Assembly (NCBI GenBank): GCA_913056525.1
Contig: CAJXLO010000006.1
Coordinates: 1 to 51,149, forward strand
Direction: 5' to 3'
DNA length: 51,149 nucleotides
Source: an uncultured Psychroflexus sp.
GTDB lineage: Bacteria; Bacteroidota; Bacteroidia; Flavobacteriales; Flavobacteriaceae
In this document: piece by piece, positions 1-7,829 of the stretch
Numbering within the stretch: the stretch's first letter is position 1
Layout: each line of letters starts with the position of its first letter
Made by a program: the position numbers and the translations under genes
The notes under the pieces: generated by a model
Database searches by the model: none
The model's input: only the letters and a program-made list of their open reading frames with translations
What the model was told of the DNA's origin: nothing

Positions 1-1
1 T

Positions 2-493
2 TTTGCTCATTTTGAAGGCAAAACCCCCAGCAAGTTCCAGCACCAGACAGCGACAGAGACCGTTAATCATTTTGATAACGCCATCCGCTACGTGGATCAC
101 CTGATCGGCGAAATGATCGATCAGTTGAAAGATCAACAGGCCAGTTCTTATTTGCTCTATTTTTCCGACCACGGTGATGAAGTCTATGACATCCGCGATT
201 TCAAAGGACATAACGACGATAACCCAACGCCAGCGATGTTTGAAATCCCTTTTGTACTATGGCGTTCGCCGTCCCATCAACAACAATTCCCGATTGCAGA
301 AGATACTGCACGAGCCGGAACGCTCGATCATTTAATCTACAGCATGAGTGATCTTTCCGATATTCGGTTTGAAAGATACCAGGCTGGAAAGAGTATTTTC
401 TCTAAAGATTATCAAGCTCCTGAAAAAAGGATATTGGGAAGCCAAAAAGATGAGTACGAAGCATTGAAAGAAAAGAATGATATACGTGATTGA
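2..493 (+). CDS. Phosphoethanolamine transferase / sulfatase-like protein, C-terminal part (5' end outside window)
   Basis: The frame is open from base 2, so the gene begins upstream of the window; the GTG at 92 is internal. The visible 163 residues carry the C-terminal half of an alkaline-phosphatase-superfamily domain of the EptA/CptA type: a segment like Y-x-N-A-I-x-Y-x-D before a predicted helix, then YFSDHGDEVYD, in which the Asp-His pair is a metal-binding motif of the family, then a GHNDD segment and the strand PFVLWRSP. Members transfer phosphoethanolamine to lipid A or core sugars at the outer face of the inner membrane. The N-terminal membrane domain cannot be checked here. A sulfatase-like hydrolase is the alternative. 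It converges on the flippase gene, with about 145 bases between them. Confidence 0.75.
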   Translation, partial: FAHFEGKTPSKFQHQTATETVNHFDNAIRYVDHLIGEMIDQLKDQQASSYLLYFSDHGDEVYDIRDFKGHNDDNPTPAMFEIPFVLWRSPSHQQQFPIAEDTARAGTLDHLIYSMSDLSDIRFERYQAGKSIFSKDYQAPEKRILGSQKDEYEALKEKNDIRD

Positions 494-638
494 TATTCCA
501 TTCTAATCTATATGCCACAATTTATTTTTTTAAGTGTGGATACTTTTTCATCAACAAAGACAAGATAAACATTAAAAGAATAGGTTATTATTTCAAAAGT
601 AGCTTCTAAGTAGCTTAGTATCGATAATAAATGAAATG

Positions 639-2093
639 CTATTTCTTCCTAATCGACCTTACTAATGCGGTAAGATCCTCCGAAAGTTGAAAACGCATTA
701 CCAAAAAGATGAACAGGGTTGTAATGATCAATGATTTAAGCGTGATATCAATGAGAGGATGAAAACCAAAATGCCAGTAAGCAAAGATTAGATATAAGCT
801 GGACAATAAAATGATGACATAAAATGTCTTCACACTGAACGGTATGATCCTGAACCTTTTATAGACTAATATCAACTTAAGCAGGTCGTATAGTAAAAAA
901 GCCAGAAAAGTAGCGATGCCTGCGCCTAATATTCCATATGCTGGTATTAAAAGCACATTAAAAACAACGGCCAGTACCACGATGATCAATCCGCCGATGA
1001 GCGTCACCTTATAATAGTCTGAATAATACAATATACTTCCGCCGTTCCCTAACAAGTTGTCAAATACCTTGATCAGGCCTATCCATATCACGATACTGTA
1101 ACCACCGCGATATTCCTCTGGGATGATCGCATAGATCTGATCCAGGTTGCAAACGATCAACAAGAAGATGAAACCACTGATGATCAAAAGCGTTATCGAA
1201 CTCCGTTGATAAAGGTCTTCAAGAGGCTTTAATTTATCCTCATTGATATAAGAAGCTGTAAGCGGTTTGGCGATCTGGTTCATCGCCTTGACCGGAACAG
1301 CGATCACGGCTGCGATATATACTGCAATACCATAGATGGGTACATTCTCTACTGACATGAAATACTCGATCATCACTTTGTCCAGATCGAATAATGCTAC
1401 TGCGATAAAGCCTGCCAGTAAGATCAATGAAGAATAGCTGAGTACCGATCTGTAATTTGGTAGCGATTTCAATTGAAAATTCGGACTGTAGACCCGTAAA
1501 GCATAAAGCCCGATAACCAGGACCCTGAGCAAATAAACAGCTGATAAATAGTAGATAAAATCTTCTACCTGGATATGATCAAAGTAGAGTAGTGCCAGAA
1601 GAACAGTAATGGCTAAACGATGGAAGATCTCTTTCATCAGATTACCGAATACGCTCTTTAGGAACACCTTTACCCAAGAATAGAACATTTCGAAATAAGC
1701 ATTGAGCACGCCCAATGGTACGATCAACCAGGCATAAGGCTGGATCAACTGGTTCTTATCGGAAAAATAGACCAGTATCCAATCATAAAGCCACCAGGAG
1801 ATCAATCCTATGAAAGTCCCCGTGACCAGCGGAACAATTAGCGCATAGGACAGGAAAGTATCCTGATCCTTTCGGGTCTGATAAGCCGAATAGAATCGGA
1901 TCAACGCATTATGGAATCCTGCTGCCAGGAAAGGCCAGATCAGGTTCGCGGCCGATAAGAGAAAGGTAACCAGACCATAATATTCCTGACTGAGGAAATA
2001 CGGATATAAAATGAGCACGTTCAGCGCACCGATGGCAAAACCAGTATAGGTACTGATCAGGTTCTTGAAGGATTGACTGGAGACAACGCCCAT
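639..2093 (-). CDS. Polysaccharide flippase (Wzx-like, MOP superfamily)
   Basis: The product is a 484-residue, very hydrophobic protein with about 12 to 14 predicted membrane segments spread over its whole length, the size and pattern of oligosaccharide flippases of the MOP exporter superfamily. Such proteins move lipid-linked sugar units across the inner membrane. Its ATG overlaps the stop codon of the glycosyltransferase gene by one base (TAATG), which suggests translational coupling, and it is the last gene of a four-gene minus-strand operon. The combination with a glycosyltransferase and YfhO supports a surface-glycan role. The substrate cannot be told from sequence. There is no downstream gene on this strand before the convergent transferase gene. 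Confidence 0.82.
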   Translation of the reverse strand: MGVVSSQSFKNLISTYTGFAIGALNVLILYPYFLSQEYYGLVTFLLSAANLIWPFLAAGFHNALIRFYSAYQTRKDQDTFLSYALIVPLVTGTFIGLISWWLYDWILVYFSDKNQLIQPYAWLIVPLGVLNAYFEMFYSWVKVFLKSVFGNLMKEIFHRLAITVLLALLYFDHIQVEDFIYYLSAVYLLRVLVIGLYALRVYSPNFQLKSLPNYRSVLSYSSLILLAGFIAVALFDLDKVMIEYFMSVENVPIYGIAVYIAAVIAVPVKAMNQIAKPLTASYINEDKLKPLEDLYQRSSITLLIISGFIFLLIVCNLDQIYAIIPEEYRGGYSIVIWIGLIKVFDNLLGNGGSILYYSDYYKVTLIGGLIIVVLAVVFNVLLIPAYGILGAGIATFLAFLLYDLLKLILVYKRFRIIPFSVKTFYVIILLSSLYLIFAYWHFGFHPLIDITLKSLIITTLFIFLVMRFQLSEDLTALVRSIRKK

Positions 2094-3376
2094 TATTCCA
2101 ATAATTTAACAAGGTCATCCGTGAGCGATCGACGATTAAAACGTTCTAAATTCCTTGATCGAACATTCAGCTTTCCTTTTTGATATTTTTTAAATGCTTC
2201 TGCAATATATCTTTTTAAATCGGATTTATCCTGATAATGAAAGAAATGACCACTTCTGGTTTCATCGATCAATTTAGCTACATCCCAGTTTTCCGGGCCG
2301 ATCGCAATAATAGGTCGCTTCGCATGAAGATATTCAAAGAACTTGGCCGGTATGATACCTGACTTTTGGATGCTGTTCTCTTCTATAAGCAAAAGTATCA
2401 TGGACCTTCGCTGCATTTCTAAAGCTTCCTGATGACTTATCTGTGGATTAAAATACGTGTATTGCCTTAGATCATAATGCCTGATAGATTTACGGATGTC
2501 ATCGCTAACACTTCCTATAAGCTGTATTTCCAGGAACTCATGGAATTTCTTGTCCTTATCCGATAGTTCTTTTAGTACTTCCCACAAAACCCTGGGATTT
2601 CTACCTTTTTGGAGGGAACCGATATGGAGTAGGGAGAAGTTGTCCGTAAGTGCATCTTCTGTTGATGCTTCAGTAGGTTCAAAGCCGTTTGTAATGAGTG
2701 CTACCGGCGTTTTTGTCTTCGCCTGGAACTCCTGTTGCGTCTGATGACTGGTGACGATCAGTTGATCAGCGGAATCCAGGACCTCTTGTTCTAATTCCTT
2801 GTGTTTTTTCCTGGTCTTGGTTTTCATTTTAAGCTGATCGTGATAGCTGATGTTGGTCCAGGGATCCCTGAAATCGGCGAGCCAATGAATCTGTGAAAAT
2901 TCCTTTTTGAGCTTTTTCCCGATCAAATGCACACTATGCGGCGGTCCTGTGGTGATCATTCGCGATACTTTATTCGTCTCAAGGTATTTCCTGATCCTCT
3001 TTACTACCGGTTTTATCCAGAATTTTCGAGCATCGGGAATGAAATAATTTCCTCTGATGTAGAGCATGGAGCGTTGAACAAATGACTGATGATGAGCATC
3101 ATCTATGATGCCTTTCTTATTCTTGGCCGTGGAACCTGGAGACAATTTCCCCGCGATTGCATAAGGTTCGAAAATGGGAACTTCCAGGGTTTCTACTCCT
3201 TTAGGAATTTGCCGTAAGTTCGAATCATCCGTAATAGGATATTGCGGATCTTTAGGAATGACCACGATGGGTTGATAGTCATTTTCAAGTAGGTATTTAG
3301 CAAAGGCTAACCACCGATGAACGCCAGGACCACCTGCTGGCGGCCAGTAATAAGTGATGATCAGTACTTTTTTCAT
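2093..3376 (-). CDS. Glycosyltransferase, GT-B fold (family 4-like)
   Basis: The 427-residue protein starts with a Rossmann strand and the loop TYYWPPAGGPGVHRW, typical of the N-terminal acceptor domain of family 4 glycosyltransferases. The segment LADFRDPWTN at about residue 165 is common in this group. The C-terminal donor half shows LLHIGSLQKGRNP and then IPAKFFEYLHAKRPIIAIG, matching the usual E-rich nucleotide-sugar binding region. There is no signal peptide or membrane segment, so it should act at the cytoplasmic face. Its start overlaps the yfhO stop by four bases (ATGA) and its stop overlaps the flippase start. Donor and acceptor sugars are unknown. Confidence 0.85.
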   Translation of the reverse strand: MKKVLIITYYWPPAGGPGVHRWLAFAKYLLENDYQPIVVIPKDPQYPITDDSNLRQIPKGVETLEVPIFEPYAIAGKLSPGSTAKNKKGIIDDAHHQSFVQRSMLYIRGNYFIPDARKFWIKPVVKRIRKYLETNKVSRMITTGPPHSVHLIGKKLKKEFSQIHWLADFRDPWTNISYHDQLKMKTKTRKKHKELEQEVLDSADQLIVTSHQTQQEFQAKTKTPVALITNGFEPTEASTEDALTDNFSLLHIGSLQKGRNPRVLWEVLKELSDKDKKFHEFLEIQLIGSVSDDIRKSIRHYDLRQYTYFNPQISHQEALEMQRRSMILLLIEENSIQKSGIIPAKFFEYLHAKRPIIAIGPENWDVAKLIDETRSGHFFHYQDKSDLKRYIAEAFKKYQKGKLNVRSRNLERFNRRSLTDDLVKLLE

Positions 3377-5796
3377 GAGCGATTCCGCTTTCTATATATG
3401 TAAACTCCACCAGTTATTAATAGGATGACAAATACTAATGAACCTGCTAAACTAATGTTCTCACCGGTCTTCACCACCTGTGGATGAAAGGTAAAGCTTA
3501 TGGTTCCGCTTCCCTTTGGTACTTGAAGTCCGCGTAAGCTATAGTTAAGTCTAAAATGAGCTACTTCCTTTCCATTGATATGAGCTTCCCAACCATGTGG
3601 ATAGTAATTTTCTGAAAAGACCGCTATTTGGTCCGTATTTGCATTATATTCATAAATGAGCTTGTTAGGTTGATGGTCGATCAGAGTTATACTTGCCTTA
3701 GGATCAGTTTGTATCGGTTGGAAATCCAACTGTGATCGCCATTGATCATGGACTATTGCAGTTGTTTTCAGATCGGTCCTGGCTAAACTTTCTATCGCCT
3801 TTTTGTTCGTCGATACGAATTTTATCGAATCAACGAACCAGGCATTACCATAAGCATCAGGATTAGGTTGCGCCATGTTCTTGCCCTGATTCTGCATCAA
3901 TATGTAGCGGACGTTAAGCATGTTCAACACCTCCTGGTCTCCCTGACTGATATGATGATCGTAAAGGTCCTGTATCCTGCCGGGTTTGGCTGCATGATAA
4001 CCTCCAACCGAATAATGGAAAAAGGAAGCACGAGCTGAGTTGAACGGATTCGTGGTAAAGTCTAGGACTCGAAACCTTCCATCTTCGTCCATTACCATCT
4101 TATCGGCTTTAGTGGGCTGGAATGGTCGCTCCATCCGGTTTTCTCTTACAAAATCATCTTCGCTGACATAACGATAGTCTACTGCGGCCAGATCGATGAC
4201 CACTAAAATACCTGTGATGATGAAGGCTGAGCTTTTCTTGATCCTTTCAACTACATAAAGCCAGAGCATTCCTGCTATGATGGCAATGAACATCAAGCTC
4301 CTCAAAGTATCGGAATAAAAGAGCGATTGACGATCATCCTTGAGTGCGTCAACAAACTGCTGACCGCCTTGTTGTTGTATTAGTCGCTGGTCTGAAGCAC
4401 CGGAAAAATCAAGAAATGATGTACCAAAGACCAGAAAAAAAACAATGATCCCGCCTATGATGATGCTCGCTTTTTTTAAAGCCTCTAACTTGTCTGACTT
4501 TTCTATTGTAGCAGAAAAGAATCGATGGAGACCTATAAATGCCATCAAAGGGACACAAAGCTCGATCAGCACCTGAACGGAAGATACTGCTCTAAACTTA
4601 TCATACAGTGGTAAATGATCAATAAAGAATCGGGTTAAACTACTAAAATTATCGCCCCAGGAAAGCAACAAAGCGAGTAGGGAAGTGGCAACGATCCAAT
4701 ATTTATGTTTTCCTTGAACCAGGAACAATGCCAGTACGAAAAGGAATATGACGATAGCACCAATATAGGCCGGAGCGGCCACATAAGGCTGATCTCCCCA
4801 ATAGGCCGGCATTTGATCTGCGTATTGTTGAGCTTGTGCCGGTGAAGCTCCCATCTGGATGAACTGATCGTAGATCTCAGATTCTTTATCAAAGGACTGC
4901 GAGCTGGAGCCGCCCATAAAGTTGGGAATGAAAAGATTAAAACTTTCCAGAATACCGTAACTGTAACTGGTGATATACTCGTAGGTCAATCCGCTGGAGG
5001 TCCGATCGTCGTTCTTTGAAGTATCTGCCAGAGCCGAAGGTCCGCGCGTACTTTGCTCCGTATATTCCATAGTGGACAGTAATCGCGTGGAATTTGCACT
5101 CAAAGCGATGATACCAGCGATAAGCATGATTCCGATCGACTTTAAATAATCAGGCAGCGTATGGTGTTTTATCGCATCGACCAGGTAAATAATGCCCAGA
5201 ATAATGACCAGGAACAACAAATAATAGGTCATTTGGTAATGATTGGCTGAAACTTCCAATGCCGCCGCCAGGGCAAGACCTAAACCACCCAGGATATAAT
5301 TTTTTCTGAAGACACTCACAATACCTGCGATAACCAACGGCATATAGGCAATGGCATGTGCTTTTGAATTATGACCCACTTGTAAGATAACGATCAGATA
5401 AGTAGAGAACCCAAAGGCCAGTGCACCTATGAACGCGATCCTGTAATCTACTTTGAACACCAGCAACAATATATATAAGCCAATGAAATATAGAAAGAGA
5501 TAATCTGCCGGTCTAGGTAGGAATCTGAGTAAACGATCGAACTCTTTTACATAATTATGATCGAATTCTGCGCCGAGTTGATACGTTGGCATACCTACAA
5601 AAGCGCGGTCCGTCCAGTAGAGATGGTCTTTGTTTTCTTCTTGATATTCCTTCATCTGTTTTGACATGCCAATATATTGAGCAATGTCACTTTGGTAGAT
5701 GACCTTTCCCTGTAATACTGGATAAAAAAAGGCCAAAGCGACAATTATGAACCCGATAACAGGCAGGAAACGATAACTTATTTTTTTTATGTCCAT
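3373..5796 (-). CDS. YfhO family membrane protein
   Basis: The 807-residue integral membrane protein has an N-terminal hydrophobic helix, roughly a dozen membrane segments in the first 540 residues, a long soluble region after that, and one last membrane helix followed by the basic end RKRNRS. This is the architecture of YfhO, a GT-C-like family. In Gram-positives YfhO is linked to glycosylation of lipoteichoic acid; the role in Bacteroidota is not established. It starts five bases after the small DUF4834-like gene and is coupled by a four-base overlap to the glycosyltransferase. The context suggests a lipid-linked sugar transferase working with the glycosyltransferase and flippase. Confidence 0.85.
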   Translation of the reverse strand: MDIKKISYRFLPVIGFIIVALAFFYPVLQGKVIYQSDIAQYIGMSKQMKEYQEENKDHLYWTDRAFVGMPTYQLGAEFDHNYVKEFDRLLRFLPRPADYLFLYFIGLYILLLVFKVDYRIAFIGALAFGFSTYLIVILQVGHNSKAHAIAYMPLVIAGIVSVFRKNYILGGLGLALAAALEVSANHYQMTYYLLFLVIILGIIYLVDAIKHHTLPDYLKSIGIMLIAGIIALSANSTRLLSTMEYTEQSTRGPSALADTSKNDDRTSSGLTYEYITSYSYGILESFNLFIPNFMGGSSSQSFDKESEIYDQFIQMGASPAQAQQYADQMPAYWGDQPYVAAPAYIGAIVIFLFVLALFLVQGKHKYWIVATSLLALLLSWGDNFSSLTRFFIDHLPLYDKFRAVSSVQVLIELCVPLMAFIGLHRFFSATIEKSDKLEALKKASIIIGGIIVFFLVFGTSFLDFSGASDQRLIQQQGGQQFVDALKDDRQSLFYSDTLRSLMFIAIIAGMLWLYVVERIKKSSAFIITGILVVIDLAAVDYRYVSEDDFVRENRMERPFQPTKADKMVMDEDGRFRVLDFTTNPFNSARASFFHYSVGGYHAAKPGRIQDLYDHHISQGDQEVLNMLNVRYILMQNQGKNMAQPNPDAYGNAWFVDSIKFVSTNKKAIESLARTDLKTTAIVHDQWRSQLDFQPIQTDPKASITLIDHQPNKLIYEYNANTDQIAVFSENYYPHGWEAHINGKEVAHFRLNYSLRGLQVPKGSGTISFTFHPQVVKTGENISLAGSLVFVILLITGGVYIYRKRNRS

Positions 5797-5801
5797 ATTG
5801 A

Positions 5802-6035
5802 TCAGTCTAATTCCTCGTAATCTACATATTCGCCTAAATGATCGGTATTGTTCTTTTGCTTTTGGCGGTAATGTTTTTCACTATAGTTTTGCTTGGGTCT
5901 CTGAGCCTGATCGTACTTTTGTTGCATCCTTTGCTGCATCTTCTTTAGGGCAAACCTAATGATGACCGGCCAGAACCGCTTTAACAGATAATAACCGATG
6001 ACCATGACCAATATGATGATCAAAAATGTGTACAA
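5802..6035 (-). CDS. Small membrane protein, DUF4834-like
   Basis: The 77-residue protein has one N-terminal hydrophobic helix (about residues 3-20), a basic stretch, then a Gln/Lys-rich polar tail ending in an acidic DYEELD. This matches the short DUF4834 proteins often found just before yfhO in flavobacteria. The start is TTG at 6035; the first internal ATG would remove most of the membrane helix, so TTG is preferred. It is the first gene of the operon. Its function is unknown; it may be an anchored partner of YfhO. Confidence 0.7.
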   Translation of the reverse strand: MYTFLIIILVMVIGYYLLKRFWPVIIRFALKKMQQRMQQKYDQAQRPKQNYSEKHYRQKQKNNTDHLGEYVDYEELD

Positions 6036-6057
6036 GATAAATTAGTATTTAAAAGTA

Positions 6058-6065
6058 CAAATGTA
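6058..6065 (-). promoter_or_regulatory. Possible -7 box for the DUF4834-yfhO operon
   Basis: On the minus strand the bases read TACATTTG, an exact match to the Bacteroidota -7 consensus TAnnTTTG, 22 bases before the TTG start. I see no clear TTG at the usual -33 distance, so support is partial. Confidence 0.35.
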
Positions 6066-6117
6066 GCAAACTGATGCATCTGTAAACTTAAAAAGCCTTA
6101 GAAAATATCAAATAACC

Positions 6118-6125
6118 TATATTTG
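6118..6125 (+). promoter_or_regulatory. Possible -7 box for the outer-membrane barrel gene
   Basis: TATATTTG matches TAnnTTTG exactly and ends 16 bases before the ATG at 6142, which would give a very short leader. No good -33 element is visible. Together with the box at 6058 it would make this a divergent promoter region. Confidence 0.4.
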
Positions 6126-6141
6126 GCATAAAATCAAATTC

Positions 6142-7131
6142 ATGTTCAAGATCTTGTCATTTGCGGTGTTTTTCTTAGTAGCTTTCTCAAGCTTAGCGCA
6201 ATATACGGAAACGATAAATTCCAACAGGCCCGGATTCTCCTATGGTGCGTATTCCGTAGGAACGAACGTCATACAAGGCGAAATGGGGTTTCGTTATGGC
6301 AATGATGAGCACGACCTTTTGAACCGGGAGAAAGATATTTTTGATGTGGACTACAGTTTGCGGTATGGTTTGTACTATGAACGTTTAGAGATACTTTTAG
6401 ATGGAACTTACGCCAGTGAAAACGTAATGATATCAAGAGGCTTATCATCTGATGAGTTCAGTAACAGGAACTTTAGGCGGAACACTTTGGGAGCTAAGTA
6501 TTTGATATACGACCGATACCTGCAAAAAGAATTGGAAGGTCCTAATGTGATCAGTTGGAAAGCAGAAAACACGTTCCAGTGGGATGACCTGATACCGTCT
6601 GTTTCAGCTTATGCCGGTGCAAATTTATTGTTTGGCGATAACCCTTTTAAATTCCAGGAAGAACCTTTTTTATCGCCCAGGTTAGGGATTATTACACAAA
6701 ACAATTATAAGAATTGGGTGTTTGTGATGAACTTTATAGCAGATAAGTTCACCACGGATTTTCCCAGCTATGAAGGGATTTTTACTTTAACGCATACCAT
6801 TTCTCCTGATATCGCCTTGTTTACGGAATTCCAGTTCATTATCAACGATCTCTATAGTGATGAGATAGTTCGGGCTGGCGCGGGTTATCTTTTATTCGAT
6901 GACTTACAATTAGATGCATCATTTATGGTGAATTTCCGTGATACACCGGCTCGCTGGTATGTTGGTCTTGGCGTTTCCTATCGATATGATGACCTCCATG
7001 AAGGCAAACGGATCTTTAAGAACAAGGTTGAAAAACAAGATGCCAAACGAAAGAAAAAAATAGAAAAGAAGAAAAAGGAGCTCAATCCTGATGTGGAGGA
7101 GCTAAAGGATGAACCTGGGAATAGAAAATAG
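6142..7131 (+). CDS. Outer-membrane beta-barrel protein, MetA-pathway-like transporter
   Basis: The 329-residue protein has a signal peptide (about residues 1-19, ending SSLAQ) followed by TINSNRPGFSYGAYSVG, a start often seen in the Bacteroidota group annotated as transporter of the phenol-degradation MetA barrel family. The body is made of alternating aromatic beta strands up to about residue 285. The last 45 residues are quite different: a strongly charged Lys/Glu tail (KRKKKIEKKKKE) that cannot be part of the barrel and probably faces the periplasm. The substrate is unknown and the MetA assignment rests on family resemblance only. The gene stands alone between divergent and convergent neighbours. 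Confidence 0.65.
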   Translation: MFKILSFAVFFLVAFSSLAQYTETINSNRPGFSYGAYSVGTNVIQGEMGFRYGNDEHDLLNREKDIFDVDYSLRYGLYYERLEILLDGTYASENVMISRGLSSDEFSNRNFRRNTLGAKYLIYDRYLQKELEGPNVISWKAENTFQWDDLIPSVSAYAGANLLFGDNPFKFQEEPFLSPRLGIITQNNYKNWVFVMNFIADKFTTDFPSYEGIFTLTHTISPDIALFTEFQFIINDLYSDEIVRAGAGYLLFDDLQLDASFMVNFRDTPARWYVGLGVSYRYDDLHEGKRIFKNKVEKQDAKRKKKIEKKKKELNPDVEELKDEPGNRK

Positions 7132-7288
7132 TTTACCCTTAGCTAAAAACGAAATTATGCAAGCCAATTTATATTTAGATACTAAATTCTAAAATTCAAA
7201 ATATTTGGAAAAACTTCAATAAATAAAAATACGATCTATTAACATCACTAAGATCCTTAATATTGCTAATACTGAATAATATTAAAAA

Positions 7289-7306
7289 TTAGTCGTGTCC
7301 GACTAA
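7289..7306. repeat. Inverted repeat TTAGTCG-tgtc-CGACTAA
   Basis: Two perfect 7-base arms with a 4-base loop. It lies directly against the tandem repeat that follows. No T-run follows it, so it is not a standard terminator; it may be part of a dispersed intergenic repeat. Confidence 0.55.
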
Positions 7307-7338
7307 GATATGAGATTTTAGATATGAGATTTTAGATA
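7307..7338. repeat. 14-base tandem repeat, two copies plus four bases
   Basis: The unit GATATGAGATTTTA occurs at 7307-7320 and again at 7321-7334, followed by GATA. The copies are identical. Confidence 0.8.
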
Positions 7339-7497
7339 AAATTTAAACATCTCATTATCAATTATATAAACATAAAAAAAGTAACTTATCAGCGTTCTAT
7401 CGATCTTGTACTATAGCAAGGTATTATAAAATTAAGATCTCAAATCGTTCATTATGAGTACAAAGCATGGGTTTTATGAATTTTAAATCGGACAACA

Positions 7498-7737
7498 ATG
7501 AAAACTTATTGATCACTTTTTTCGCTGAATGCTGAAGCGGTTCTTTTGCTGTTCCTGATTAGTGGGATCATCGGGGAAGCATTATCCTAAAAGGCTGTAC
7601 CTGAACAGGAGCTTAGCTTGGCGAAAAGCAGTCTTATAATTTTATTGGATGATGAAAAACACTCCAATAGGAAGGATAAATTGTTGATCCCAGGAGTTAA
7701 TATTGAATACTGTACGTTCAGGTACGGAATAATATGA
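7498..7737 (+). pseudogene. Possible decayed small gene with two in-frame stops
   Basis: From ATG at 7498 one frame runs 80 codons to TGA at 7735-7737, interrupted by TGA at codon 5 and TAA near codon 31. The translation between the stops looks protein-like: a hydrophobic stretch AEAVLLLFLISGIIGEALS, then KAVPEQELSLAKSSLIILLD and a basic segment. I do not recognise a family. It may be a remnant of a small membrane or secreted protein, or chance. Confidence 0.25.
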
Positions 7738-7829
7738 CCCTTTATAAGTTATTAATTGCTCTCTAAAACGATCAATTTTATTAAACGAATTTCACAATTC
7801 AAAATCGATAGTATAGAATTTAAAATACT

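Larger units (their letters stand above)
7132..7829. other. Gene-poor AT-rich stretch with repeats and a possible decayed ORF
   Basis: About 700 bases without an intact gene. It holds an inverted repeat next to a 14-base tandem repeat near 7289-7338 and one frame with coding character broken by two stop codons at 7498-7737. These are listed separately. The rest is AT-rich, and I see no terminator with a clear T-run after the barrel gene. Confidence 0.6.
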
